Origin: Actinomadura opuntiae
GTDB taxonomy: Bacteria > Actinomycetota > Actinomycetes > Streptosporangiales > Streptosporangiaceae
NCBI RefSeq assembly: GCF_030283205.1
Contig: NZ_JASNWF010000044.1
Span: forward strand, 1-36,563
DNA length: 36,563 nt
Reading direction: 5' to 3'
Made by a program: the position numbers and the translations under genes. Below the pieces are notes generated by a model that saw only the letters and a list, made by a program, of their open reading frames with translations, was not told where the DNA came from and did no database searches. Shown here piece after piece: positions 1-7,426 of the stretch (positions are counted from its first letter, which is position 1; each line of letters opens with the position of its first letter).

Positions 1-886
1 GGACGGCGACGCGGCGCTCGCCCCGGGCGACGGCGCGGCGGCGGTCCCGGGCGGCCGCCCTGCGGGCCGCGCGGGCCAGCCTGCGGCGGCGGGCGCGCTC
101 GGTGGCGTCGGAGCTGCGCTGCAGCAGCTCCGGCGGGATGAGGTCGTGCCGCCCGGCGATGACCTCCTGCACCCAGATCTTCGCCCGGATCAGCGGGCGC
201 CGGAACCGGACCTCGCGGCGGACGGCCCGCGAGTACTTGCGCGAGTCCGCGTCGTAGCGCCAGCGCGCCCACGGCGAGCCGGGACGCGCCACCCGGATCG
301 CGCCGACCACCAGCAGGACCGGCAGGAACAGCCCGATCAGGCCCGTCCAGATCTTGCCCTTCAGCAGGGCGATCACGGCGAGGAGGAGGTTGGCGACGGT
401 CGAGGCGAAGTACGCCCGGGCGAGCGCGCTCCCGACCGGGTCGGGGACGACGTCGGCGAACCCGAACGGGCGTATGCCGAGCAGCAGCAGGCCGGTCACG
501 GCGATGGCGACGAAGACGGCGTCGACGGACGCGCGGCCCTTCTCCGTCCAGTAGACGTCGCTGAGATGCAGCAGCAGCGCGAACTCGTCCAGCACGAGCG
601 CGGAGCCCGTCCCGAACACGACGGCCGCGACGCAGTTCAGCGCCACGTACGGGTCGGGGACGGCGAGGCTCGCGACGCCGCCGACCAGCATCAGCACGAC
701 CCCGAAGACCACGTGGTGGACGTGGGTGTCGCCGGCCCGCACGTTGCCGAACCAGCCGCTCACGTTCGCGCGGATCAGCCGGACGATCACTCGCGTCACC
801 ACGAACGTCACGATGAACGCACCGAAGAAGCCGAACAGCGGCAGCCGCCCGGTCGCCACGATGCGCTCCCGGAAAAGGTCGATCAT
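1..886 (-). CDS. Integral membrane protein of unknown function (3' end cut by window)
   Basis: The minus-strand frame is open from ATG at 886 to the left edge (295 codons visible, no stop), so the C-terminus is missing. The start follows a G-rich ribosome site (AGGGGG, five bases upstream). The first ~200 residues contain several hydrophobic segments: about 13-31, 50-70, 80-95, 115-130, and two more before 200. A His-rich HVHHVV motif lies between the first two. The C-terminal ~80 visible residues are highly basic (many RR and RA runs) and probably cytoplasmic. The gene is divergent from the PLP enzyme at 978 and shares a 91-bp promoter region with it. I do not recognise a named family. Confidence is high that it is a real membrane protein; no function is proposed. 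Confidence 0.75.
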   Translation of the reverse strand, partial: MIDLFRERIVATGRLPLFGFFGAFIVTFVVTRVIVRLIRANVSGWFGNVRAGDTHVHHVVFGVVLMLVGGVASLAVPDPYVALNCVAAVVFGTGSALVLDEFALLLHLSDVYWTEKGRASVDAVFVAIAVTGLLLLGIRPFGFADVVPDPVGSALARAYFASTVANLLLAVIALLKGKIWTGLIGLFLPVLLVVGAIRVARPGSPWARWRYDADSRKYSRAVRREVRFRRPLIRAKIWVQEVIAGRHDLIPPELLQRSSDATERARRRRLARAARRAAARDRRRAVARGERRVAV

Positions 887-977
887 GTATCCCCCTGCCG
901 TGCACCATAATGCCCCGGTGACATGCGGGGATATCGTGGGACCCGGACGATCGACGAGGATCGGGGGGAACGTCGCC

Positions 978-2075
978 GTGAGCCGCACCGCAGACCGCTG
1001 CGACCCGGGGTGCCGGGCCTGGATCGCCGAGGCGATCCGCAAGGTGGAGGCCGATGCCAACCGCAGCGCCGACACGCACCTGCACGTGTTCCCGCTGCCG
1101 CCCGAGTGGGGCATCGACCTGTACCTGAAGGACGAGTCGGTGCACCCGACCGGGTCGCTGAAGCACCGGCTCGCGCGGTCGCTGTTCCTGTACGGGCTGG
1201 CGAACGGCTGGATCCGCGAGGACACCGTGATCATCGAGGCGTCCAGCGGGTCGACGGCGGTGTCGGAGGCGTACTTCGCGCGGCTGCTCGGGCTGCCGTT
1301 CGTCGCGGTGATGCCGGCGTCCACGAGCCCGGAGAAGATCGGCCTGATCGAGTTCTACGGCGGCCGCTGCCACCTGGTGGACGACCCGTCCTCGATCTAC
1401 GACGAGTCACGGCGGCTCGCGGCCGAGTGCGGCGGCCACTTCATGGACCAGTTCACCTACGCCGAGCGCGCGACCGACTGGCGCGGCAACAACAACATCG
1501 CCGAGTCGATCTTCGAGCAGATGCGGCTGGAGCGCTTCCCCGAGCCGGCCTGGGTCGTGGTCGGCGCGGGCACCGGCGGGACGTCGGCGACGATCGGCCG
1601 GTACGCGCGGTACCGGCGGTTCCAGACGCGGCTCGCGGTGGTCGACCCGGAGGGCTCGGCGTTCTTCGGCTCGTACGCCGACGGCGACCCGGAGCGGACC
1701 GCGGCGGGCTCGCGGATCGAGGGCATCGGCCGGCCGCGGGTCGAGCCGTCGTTCCTGCCGACGGTGATCGACCGGATGATCCGGGTGCCGGACGCGGCGT
1801 CCGTCGCGGCGATGCGCTGGACGAGCCGGGTCAGCGGCCGGGACGTGGGCGGCTCGACCGGCACGAACATGTGGGGCGCGGCGGAGCTGATCGCGGGGAT
1901 GCGGGCGCGCGGCGAGCGCGGCAGCGTGGTGACGCTGATCTGCGACGGCGGCGAGCGCTACGCGGGCACCTACGGGTCGGACGCGTGGCTTGCCGCGCAG
2001 GGCCTGGACATCGCGCCCTACGAGGCGGCGCTGGAGGCGTTCCTCAAGACCGGCGAGATGCCGGTAGACGTCTGA
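978..2075 (+). CDS. PLP-dependent cysteine synthase/desulfhydrase-family protein (Cds1-like)
   Basis: A 365-residue fold-type II PLP enzyme. PTGSLKHR near residue 55 carries the Schiff-base lysine. The substrate/phosphate region reads EASSGSTAVSEAYF, and GAGTGGTSATIG is the glycine-rich PLP phosphate loop. The family includes O-acetylserine sulfhydrylases, cystathionine beta-synthases and the mycobacterial cysteine desulfhydrase Cds1. The long N-terminal part containing RCDPGCRAWI and the absence of the usual short OASS N-terminus resemble the Cds1 subgroup. I chose GTG 978 because GGGGGGAA lies eight bases upstream; the frame stays open further upstream but would run over the divergent gene's promoter. 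No cysteine biosynthesis partner (cysE, sulfur carrier) is adjacent, so cysteine breakdown with H2S release is as likely as synthesis. Its TGA abuts the stop codon of the M50 protease. Confidence 0.85.
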   Translation: MSRTADRCDPGCRAWIAEAIRKVEADANRSADTHLHVFPLPPEWGIDLYLKDESVHPTGSLKHRLARSLFLYGLANGWIREDTVIIEASSGSTAVSEAYFARLLGLPFVAVMPASTSPEKIGLIEFYGGRCHLVDDPSSIYDESRRLAAECGGHFMDQFTYAERATDWRGNNNIAESIFEQMRLERFPEPAWVVVGAGTGGTSATIGRYARYRRFQTRLAVVDPEGSAFFGSYADGDPERTAAGSRIEGIGRPRVEPSFLPTVIDRMIRVPDAASVAAMRWTSRVSGRDVGGSTGTNMWGAAELIAGMRARGERGSVVTLICDGGERYAGTYGSDAWLAAQGLDIAPYEAALEAFLKTGEMPVDV

Positions 2076-3374
2076 TCAGCCCTTGAAGCGGATCGGGTTG
2101 AAGACGTCGGCGTAGATGAGCAGCCCGCCCATAACGATCAGGACGGCCGCCATCACGTAGGTGACGGGCAGCGCCTTGGCGACGTCGACGTAGCCGGGGT
2201 CGGGCCTGCGGAACACCCGGGCGAACGCCTTCTTCAGCGCCTCCAGCAGCGCGCCGGCCATGTGGCCGCCGTCCAGCGGGAGCAGCGGGATGAGGTTGAA
2301 CAGCCCGACCGCCAGGTTCAGCGAGCCGAGCAGCATCACGAAGTACCAGACCTTCTCGGTGGTCGAGAGGGCCTTGGACGCCGCGACGTCGCCGCCGATG
2401 CGGCTGACGCCGACCACGCCGACCGGGCCGTTCGGGTCGCGCTTCTCGCCGCCGAACGCGGCGTTCCAGACGCCGACCATCTTCTGCGGCATCCGGACGA
2501 GCGCGCCGGCGGTGTGCTTGGTCATGGACCCCATGGCGTCGGCGACGGCGCCGGGCCCCTGCCGCTCCATCGCCTCGGTCGGCGTGATGCCGAGGAAGCC
2601 CACGTTGACGATCTTCTGGTCGTCGTTCAGGTCGTGCATCTGGTTGCGGACGATCGGGACGCTCAGCGCCATCTCGCGGCCGTCGCGCCGGATCGTCATG
2701 GAGACCGTCTGCCCGCCGGAGTCGCGGATCAGCCGCTGCAGCCGGTCGTAATCGTCGATCTTGTGCCCCTGGTAGGACACGATCCGGTCGCCGGAGCGCA
2801 GCCCGGCCTGGTGCGCGGGGGTGGGCACCGCGCCCGCCGGGCACTTGGTGAGGTCGGACTGGCTCGCCGGGACGATGCAGTCCGAGACCTGCTGGACGAC
2901 CGGCTGCGGGGTCTGCTTCCCGATGCCCATCAGCAGGATCGAGAAGAAGATCACCGCGAGCACCAGGTTCATCGCCGGGCCCGCGAACATGATGATCAGC
3001 TTCTGCCACCACGGCTTGGCGTAGAACACCCGGTCGCCGTCGTCCGGCCGCACCTCCTCCAGCGCCGCGCCGCGCGCGGACTCGATGAGGCCCTGCCACG
3101 GTCCGGTGCTGATCTGCCGGACGGTGCCGGGGGCGTCGCCCTTGCGCGGCGGCAGCATCCCGATCATGCGGATGTAGCCGCCGAGCGGGATCCACTTGAC
3201 GCCGTACTCGGTCTCGCCCTTGCGCCTGGACCACATGGTCGGCCCGAACCCCACCATGAACTGGGTGGTGCGGACGCGGAACAGCTTGGCGAAGCTGAAG
3301 TGCCCGAGCTCGTGCAGCGCGATCGACACCAGCAGGCCGAAGAACAGGATCAGCACTCCCGCCAGCCAGCCCAT
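2076..3374 (-). CDS. M50 family site-2 protease (RseP/Rip1-like)
   Basis: A 432-residue zinc metalloprotease of the inner membrane. HELGH at residues 21-25 lies in the first membrane segment. A PDZ-like region occupies the middle (around GLRSGDRIVSYQG). The C-terminal NLIPLLPLDGGHM supplies the third zinc ligand Asp. Further hydrophobic stretches are near 130-155, 340-365 and 405-425, giving the usual four-helix S2P layout. Relatives cut membrane-bound anti-sigma factors after a first cleavage. In many actinobacteria the rip1 gene sits between dxr and ispG; neither is here, so this may be a second paralogue or a rearranged locus. The gene is monocistronic, with a regulator gene upstream. It converges stop-to-stop with the PLP enzyme and has no visible terminator in between. 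Confidence 0.9.
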   Translation of the reverse strand: MGWLAGVLILFFGLLVSIALHELGHFSFAKLFRVRTTQFMVGFGPTMWSRRKGETEYGVKWIPLGGYIRMIGMLPPRKGDAPGTVRQISTGPWQGLIESARGAALEEVRPDDGDRVFYAKPWWQKLIIMFAGPAMNLVLAVIFFSILLMGIGKQTPQPVVQQVSDCIVPASQSDLTKCPAGAVPTPAHQAGLRSGDRIVSYQGHKIDDYDRLQRLIRDSGGQTVSMTIRRDGREMALSVPIVRNQMHDLNDDQKIVNVGFLGITPTEAMERQGPGAVADAMGSMTKHTAGALVRMPQKMVGVWNAAFGGEKRDPNGPVGVVGVSRIGGDVAASKALSTTEKVWYFVMLLGSLNLAVGLFNLIPLLPLDGGHMAGALLEALKKAFARVFRRPDPGYVDVAKALPVTYVMAAVLIVMGGLLIYADVFNPIRFKG

Positions 3375-3465
3375 GCGTCATGCCCCTCCGTCGTGCACCC
3401 CGCCCGCCGAGGGGTGGCCTCCAGCAACCACCTCAGGGTACGTCAACGCGCCGGGTTTGGTTGAG

Positions 3466-4266
3466 CTAGCCGAGGAAGCCCCGCAGCAGGGCGGCGGTGC
3501 CCTCGAGATGCTCGGCGACGGCGCGGCGGGCCCCCTCGGGGTCGCCGGCCAGGATCGCCTCGACGATCGCGGCGTGCTGGACGGCGGCGTGCTCGATGTT
3601 GCGGCCGAGGACGGGGATGGCGTTGAGCAGGTCGGTGACGCGCATCCGGGCGTCGGCGCAGGCGGCCGACAGCAGCGCCGAGCCGGTCATCTCGGCGATC
3701 GCCAGGTGGAACAGGGTGTCGAGGCGGCGGTACTCGTCGGGGCCGGCGGCGTTCAGCTCGGCGAGCCGGGCGCGCAGCCCGTCGCGCCGGTCGCGGGACA
3801 GCGCGGTCGTGGCGAGGATCTGCGCGGCGCCGGTCTCGACGGCCATCCGGAAGGTGAGGGTGTCGTTGAGGTCGTCGCCCATCTCGGCGAGCGCCCGCCT
3901 CAGGTCGGCCTGCCGGGGCCGCGGGCGCTCGTAGGTGACGAACGTGCCGCCGAACCGGCCGCGCCGCGACTCGACGTAGCCCTCCTGCTGGACGGCCCGG
4001 ATCGCCTCGCGGAGCGTGACGCGGCTGACGCCGAGCAGCGGGGCCAGCTCCCGCTCGGGCGGGAGCCGGTCGCCGCGGTCGACGACGCCCAGCTTGATCG
4101 CCTGGAGGAGGCGCTCGACGGTCTCCTCGAAGGCGTTGCCGGTGCGGACGGGCCGGAACACCGCCGCGGCCGCCAGGTCGGGGACGCCGGAGCCGGGGGC
4201 GCCCGCGGCGGGCGCGCCCGCGCCGGACGCGCCGGGCGCGCGGGGGCCGGGCTCGGGTGCGGGCAT
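3466..4266 (-). CDS. FadR-subfamily GntR transcriptional repressor
   Basis: A 266-residue regulator. After a 30-residue Ala/Gly/Pro-rich tail comes a GntR winged helix (AIKLGVVDRGDRLPPERELA, then LGVSRVTLREAIRAVQQEGYV), followed by a helical FCD effector domain. The FCD domain has a likely metal-binding set: Asp/His in DTLFHLAIAEMTG and the later His residues in the EHAAVQHAAIVEAILAGD stretch. ATG 4266 is the first start that leaves the promoter at 4335-4375 free; the frame remains open to 4443 but would cross that promoter. The gene is divergent from the permease operon, whose promoter holds a perfect inverted repeat. By context it is the local repressor, induced by the pathway substrate or a gamma-glutamyl intermediate (inference). 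Confidence 0.88.
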   Translation of the reverse strand: MPAPEPGPRAPGASGAGAPAAGAPGSGVPDLAAAAVFRPVRTGNAFEETVERLLQAIKLGVVDRGDRLPPERELAPLLGVSRVTLREAIRAVQQEGYVESRRGRFGGTFVTYERPRPRQADLRRALAEMGDDLNDTLTFRMAVETGAAQILATTALSRDRRDGLRARLAELNAAGPDEYRRLDTLFHLAIAEMTGSALLSAACADARMRVTDLLNAIPVLGRNIEHAAVQHAAIVEAILAGDPEGARRAVAEHLEGTAALLRGFLG

Positions 4267-4334
4267 GACCGTCCTTCGGTCCGCGGGGGGCTTCGGGTCC
4301 CACGTTACATGTGCGTTTCGTCGGGTCCGGGGGG

Positions 4335-4363
4335 TTGACGCGGACCCCTCCGCAAACATTAAT
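4335..4363 (+). promoter_or_regulatory. Promoter of the permease/gamma-glutamyl operon
   Basis: TTGACG at 4335-4340 matches the -35 consensus in five of six bases. It is separated by 17 bp from ATTAAT at 4358-4363, a four-of-six match to the -10 box. The region is conspicuously AT-rich against the surrounding sequence. Transcription would start near 4370, about 55 bases before the GTG at 4424. The -10 box overlaps the inverted repeat at 4360-4375. Confidence 0.6.
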
Positions 4364-4375
4364 GGTCTGTCATTA
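4360..4375. promoter_or_regulatory. Candidate GntR operator (inverted repeat)
   Basis: TAATGGTCTGTCATTA is an inverted repeat: TAATG and CATTA arms flank six bases, with GGT/TGT-type centres as seen in FadR-subfamily sites. It covers the -10 box and the expected transcription start, so binding by the divergent GntR protein would block the polymerase. No second copy was seen in the window. Confidence 0.55.
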
Positions 4376-4423
4376 GCCCATTGCGGCTGTGTCGAAACCC
4401 CCGTGGCACGCGAGGAGGTGCTC

Positions 4424-5953
4424 GTGAGCATCGACGAGCACAAGGCATCCCCCGACCCCCGATCCGACGACGAGAAACGGCTGCACGAGCTGGGCTACGC
4501 CCAGGAACTCAGCCGGTCCATGTCCGGCTTCTCCAACTTCGCGGTCTCGTTCACCATCATCTCGGTGCTGTCGGGCTGCCTGACCTCCTACACCATCGGC
4601 CTCAAGGGCGGCGGCCCCGTCGTCATCACCTGGGGCTGGCTCGGCGTCGGCGCGATGACGCTGCTGGTCGCGCTGGCGATGGCCGAGGTGTGCTCCAGCT
4701 ACCCGACCGCCGGCGGCCTGTACTACTGGTCCGCCAAGCTCGCCCGCACGAACGGGGCGGCGTGGTCGTGGTTCACCGGCTGGTTCAACTTCATCGGCCA
4801 GGTCGCGGTGACCGCCGCGATCGTCTACGGGTCGGCGGCGTTCCTGAACCCGCTGCTGGACCTGCAGTTCGGCTACTCGGTGACGCTCGGCCACACGTTC
4901 CTGCTGTTCGCGGTCCTGCTGGTCGTGCACGCGCTGCTCAACCAGTTCGGCGTGAAGATCGTCTCGGTGCTGAGCAGCGTGAGCGTGTGGTGGCACGTGC
5001 TCGGCGTCGCGTTCGTGGTGGGGGTGCTGGCGTTCAAGCCGTCGCACCACCAGTCGGCCGGGTTCGTGTTCAGCAAGTTCGTCAACGAGACGGGCTGGCA
5101 GTACGGCGCGTACGCGGCGCTGATCGGCCTGCTGCTGTCGCAGTACACGCTGACCGGGTACGACGCGTCCGCGCACATGACCGAGGAGACCCACGACGCG
5201 GCGCGGTCCGGGCCGAAGGGCATCGTGAACTCGGTGCTGATCTCGGTCGTGGCCGGCTGGGTGCTGCTGCTCGGCGTCACCTTCGCCATCCAGGACTACG
5301 GCAAGGCGGTCGCGGGCGGGCCCGCGGAGATCTTCATCGCGGCGACCGGCGACACGATGGGCAAGGTGCTCATCCTGGTCTCGTTCGGCGCGCAGTTCTT
5401 CTGCGGGATGTCCTCGGTGACGGCGAACTCCCGGATGATCTACGCGTTCTCGCGGGACGGGGCGCTGCCGTTCTCGTCCTTCTGGCACCGGATCAACAAG
5501 CGCAGCCGGACGCCCACCAACGCGATCTGGCTGGCCGCCGGCGGCGCGTTCGTGCTGGCGCTGCCCGCGATCTGGAACCTGACCGCGTACCTCGCGGTGA
5601 CGTCGGTCGCGGTGATCGGCCTCTACATCGCCTACGTGATCCCGACGTACCTGCGGCTGCGGCAGGGCAAGGACTTCAAGGCCGGCCCGTGGAGCCTCGG
5701 CCGGTGGAGCCGGCCGATCGGGATCCTCGCGGTCGCCTGGGTCGTCGTGATCTCGGTGCTGTTCATGCTGCCGCCGGCGAACCCGATCACCAAGGACAGC
5801 TTCAACTACTCCCCCATCGCGATCCTGGTCGTCCTCGGCGGCGCGGGGCTGTGGTGGGTGCTGTCGGCCCGCAAGTGGTTCACCGGCCCGAAGGTGCAGG
5901 GCAGCGCCGAGGAGCTGGCGGCCATCGAGCAGGAGCTCCAGTCGCTGGGCTAG
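4424..5953 (+). CDS. APC superfamily amino acid/amine permease
   Basis: A 509-residue permease with about 12 hydrophobic segments. Its N-terminus, ELGYAQELSRSMSGFSNFAVSF, and the MAEVCSSYPTAGGLYYW motif place it in the amino acid/choline transporter branch of the APC superfamily (GABA and choline permease relatives). GTG 4424 has GAGGAGG six bases upstream; a second GTG at 4418 lies inside that site and is less likely. It is first in the operon, 21 bp before the glutamine-synthetase-like gene, and divergent from the FadR-type repressor. A role in importing the amine or amino acid used by the downstream enzymes fits; the exact substrate cannot be read from the sequence. Confidence 0.9.
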   Translation: MSIDEHKASPDPRSDDEKRLHELGYAQELSRSMSGFSNFAVSFTIISVLSGCLTSYTIGLKGGGPVVITWGWLGVGAMTLLVALAMAEVCSSYPTAGGLYYWSAKLARTNGAAWSWFTGWFNFIGQVAVTAAIVYGSAAFLNPLLDLQFGYSVTLGHTFLLFAVLLVVHALLNQFGVKIVSVLSSVSVWWHVLGVAFVVGVLAFKPSHHQSAGFVFSKFVNETGWQYGAYAALIGLLLSQYTLTGYDASAHMTEETHDAARSGPKGIVNSVLISVVAGWVLLLGVTFAIQDYGKAVAGGPAEIFIAATGDTMGKVLILVSFGAQFFCGMSSVTANSRMIYAFSRDGALPFSSFWHRINKRSRTPTNAIWLAAGGAFVLALPAIWNLTAYLAVTSVAVIGLYIAYVIPTYLRLRQGKDFKAGPWSLGRWSRPIGILAVAWVVVISVLFMLPPANPITKDSFNYSPIAILVVLGGAGLWWVLSARKWFTGPKVQGSAEELAAIEQELQSLG

Positions 5954-5974
5954 TCCCGTTAGGAGACCGGAAAC

Positions 5975-7330
5975 GTGACCACATCGCTCACCCTCGACGA
6001 ACTGCGCGGGGAGGCGGCGGAGGGCCGGATCGACACCGTGATCGTGGCGATCGTCGACATGCAGGGGCGCCTGCAGGGCAAGCGGCTGTCGTCCCGCTAC
6101 TTCCTGGAGGAGGTGGCCGGGCACGGCTCGGAGGGCTGCAACTACCTGCTGGCCGTCGACGTCGACATGAACACGGTGGACGGCTACGCCATGTCGTCCT
6201 GGGAGCGGGGCTACGGCGACTTCGTCATGCGCCCCGACCTCGGGACGCTCCGCCGGATCCCCTGGCAGGAGGGCGCGGCGCTGGTCCACGCCGACATCGT
6301 GTGGGAGGACGGCTCCGACGTGGCGCCCTCGCCCCGGCAGATCCTGCGGCGCCAGCTCGCCAGGCTGGCCGAGCGGGGCTGGGGCGCCTACGTCGGGACC
6401 GAACTGGAGTTCGTCGTCTACCAGGACTCCTACGAGGACGCCTGGCGCAGGGCGTACCGCGACCTGACCCCGGCCAACCAGTACAACGTGGACTACTCGC
6501 TGCTCGGGGGCGCCCGCGTCGAGCCGCTGCTGCGCCGGATCCGCAACGGGATGACCGGCGCGGGGATGTACGTCGAGTCGGCCAAGGGCGAGTGCAACCT
6601 CGGCCAGCACGAGATCGCGTTCCGGTTCGACGAGGCGCTGCGGACGTGCGACAACCACGTCCTCTACAAGACCGGCGCGAAGGAGATCGCCGCCCAGGAG
6701 GGCATGTCGATCACCTTCATGGCCAAGCCGAACGAGCGGGAGGGCAACTCCTGCCACGTGCACATCTCGCTGCGCGACGCCGACGGGGCGCCGGTCATGG
6801 CGGGGGACGGCCCGCACGGGCTGTCGAAGATCGGCGAGCACTTCATCGCGGGCCAGCAGGCGTGCCTGCGCGACTTCACCCTGCTGTACGCGCCGAACAT
6901 CAACTCCTACAAGCGCTACCAGCCGGGCTCGTTCGCGCCGACGGCGATCAAGTGGGGCGTGGACAACCGGACGTGCGCGCTGCGGCTCGTCGGGCACGGG
7001 CCGTCGCTGCGGATCGAGAACCGGGTGCCGGGCGGCGACGTCAACCCGTACCTGGCGGTATCGGCGCTGGTCGCGGCGGGGCTGCACGGCATCGAGAACG
7101 AGCTGCCGCTGGAGGAGCCGTTCGCGGGCAACGCCTACGCGACCGAAGCGGACACCGTCGTCCGGACGCTCCGCGACGCGGCCGCCGACTGGGAGCGCAG
7201 CCCCCTGGCCGCGGACGCGTTCGGCAAGGAGGTCGTCGAGCACTACGCCAACTGCGCACGCGTAGAGCTGGACGCCTACGACCGCGCGGTGACGGACTGG
7301 GAGCTGTTCCGCGGCTTCGAACGCCTGTAG
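5975..7330 (+). CDS. Glutamine-synthetase-like gamma-glutamylamine/polyamine synthetase (GlnA3/GlnA4/PuuA type)
   Basis: A 451-residue member of the glutamine synthetase family. Metal and substrate motifs are present: GTELEF (141-146), ESAKGECNLGQHEI (201-214) with metal-ligand Glu residues, CHVHISL near 260-266, and RIENRVPGGDVNPYL near 345-360. The beta-grasp opening is short (VDMQGRLQGKRL), as in GlnA3/GlnA4/PuuA-type ligases rather than primary GlnA. These enzymes use ATP to join glutamate to a polyamine or ethanolamine. ATG or GTG choice: GTG 5975 has GGAGA nine bases upstream. Neighbours (amino acid permease, aldehyde dehydrogenase, FadR-type repressor) support amine catabolism. A PuuD-type gamma-glutamyl hydrolase and an amine oxidase are absent here. 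The downstream gap holds a long hairpin. Confidence 0.85.
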   Translation: MTTSLTLDELRGEAAEGRIDTVIVAIVDMQGRLQGKRLSSRYFLEEVAGHGSEGCNYLLAVDVDMNTVDGYAMSSWERGYGDFVMRPDLGTLRRIPWQEGAALVHADIVWEDGSDVAPSPRQILRRQLARLAERGWGAYVGTELEFVVYQDSYEDAWRRAYRDLTPANQYNVDYSLLGGARVEPLLRRIRNGMTGAGMYVESAKGECNLGQHEIAFRFDEALRTCDNHVLYKTGAKEIAAQEGMSITFMAKPNEREGNSCHVHISLRDADGAPVMAGDGPHGLSKIGEHFIAGQQACLRDFTLLYAPNINSYKRYQPGSFAPTAIKWGVDNRTCALRLVGHGPSLRIENRVPGGDVNPYLAVSALVAAGLHGIENELPLEEPFAGNAYATEADTVVRTLRDAAADWERSPLAADAFGKEVVEHYANCARVELDAYDRAVTDWELFRGFERL

Positions 7331-7351
7331 CCACGCAACCGAACCACGTTC

Positions 7352-7405
7352 ACTTGCGGCGAGTCGTCGTTGCGAGGCGGCTCATGACGACGACTCGCCG
7401 CAGGT
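7352..7405 (+). terminator. Long perfect intergenic hairpin (attenuator or terminator)
   Basis: Arms GCGGCGAGTCGTCGT (7356-7370) and its exact complement (7387-7401) form a 15-bp perfect stem. Four outer pairs, one of them G-U, extend it to 7352-7405. The loop is 16 bases. There is no T-tract. It lies between the stop of the ligase gene and the ATG of the aldehyde dehydrogenase gene, which is transcribed the same way. It could reduce downstream expression or protect the upstream mRNA. Confidence 0.6.
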
Positions 7406-7426
7406 CAACGACAGCATCGAGGGGAC

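Noticed and set aside
146..910. Open frame on the plus strand (254 codons)
   Set aside because: It is a shadow of the minus-strand membrane protein: the composition is Arg/Pro/Asp-rich with no hydrophobic core, while the opposite strand shows clear membrane helices.
726..977. N-terminal extension of the PLP enzyme
   Set aside because: It would overlap the divergent membrane gene and its promoter; GTG 978 has a good ribosome site and starts at the conserved domain.
4373..7243. Minus-strand open frame of 956 codons
   Set aside because: Antisense to the permease and ligase genes; no motif, and composition is that of a GC shadow.
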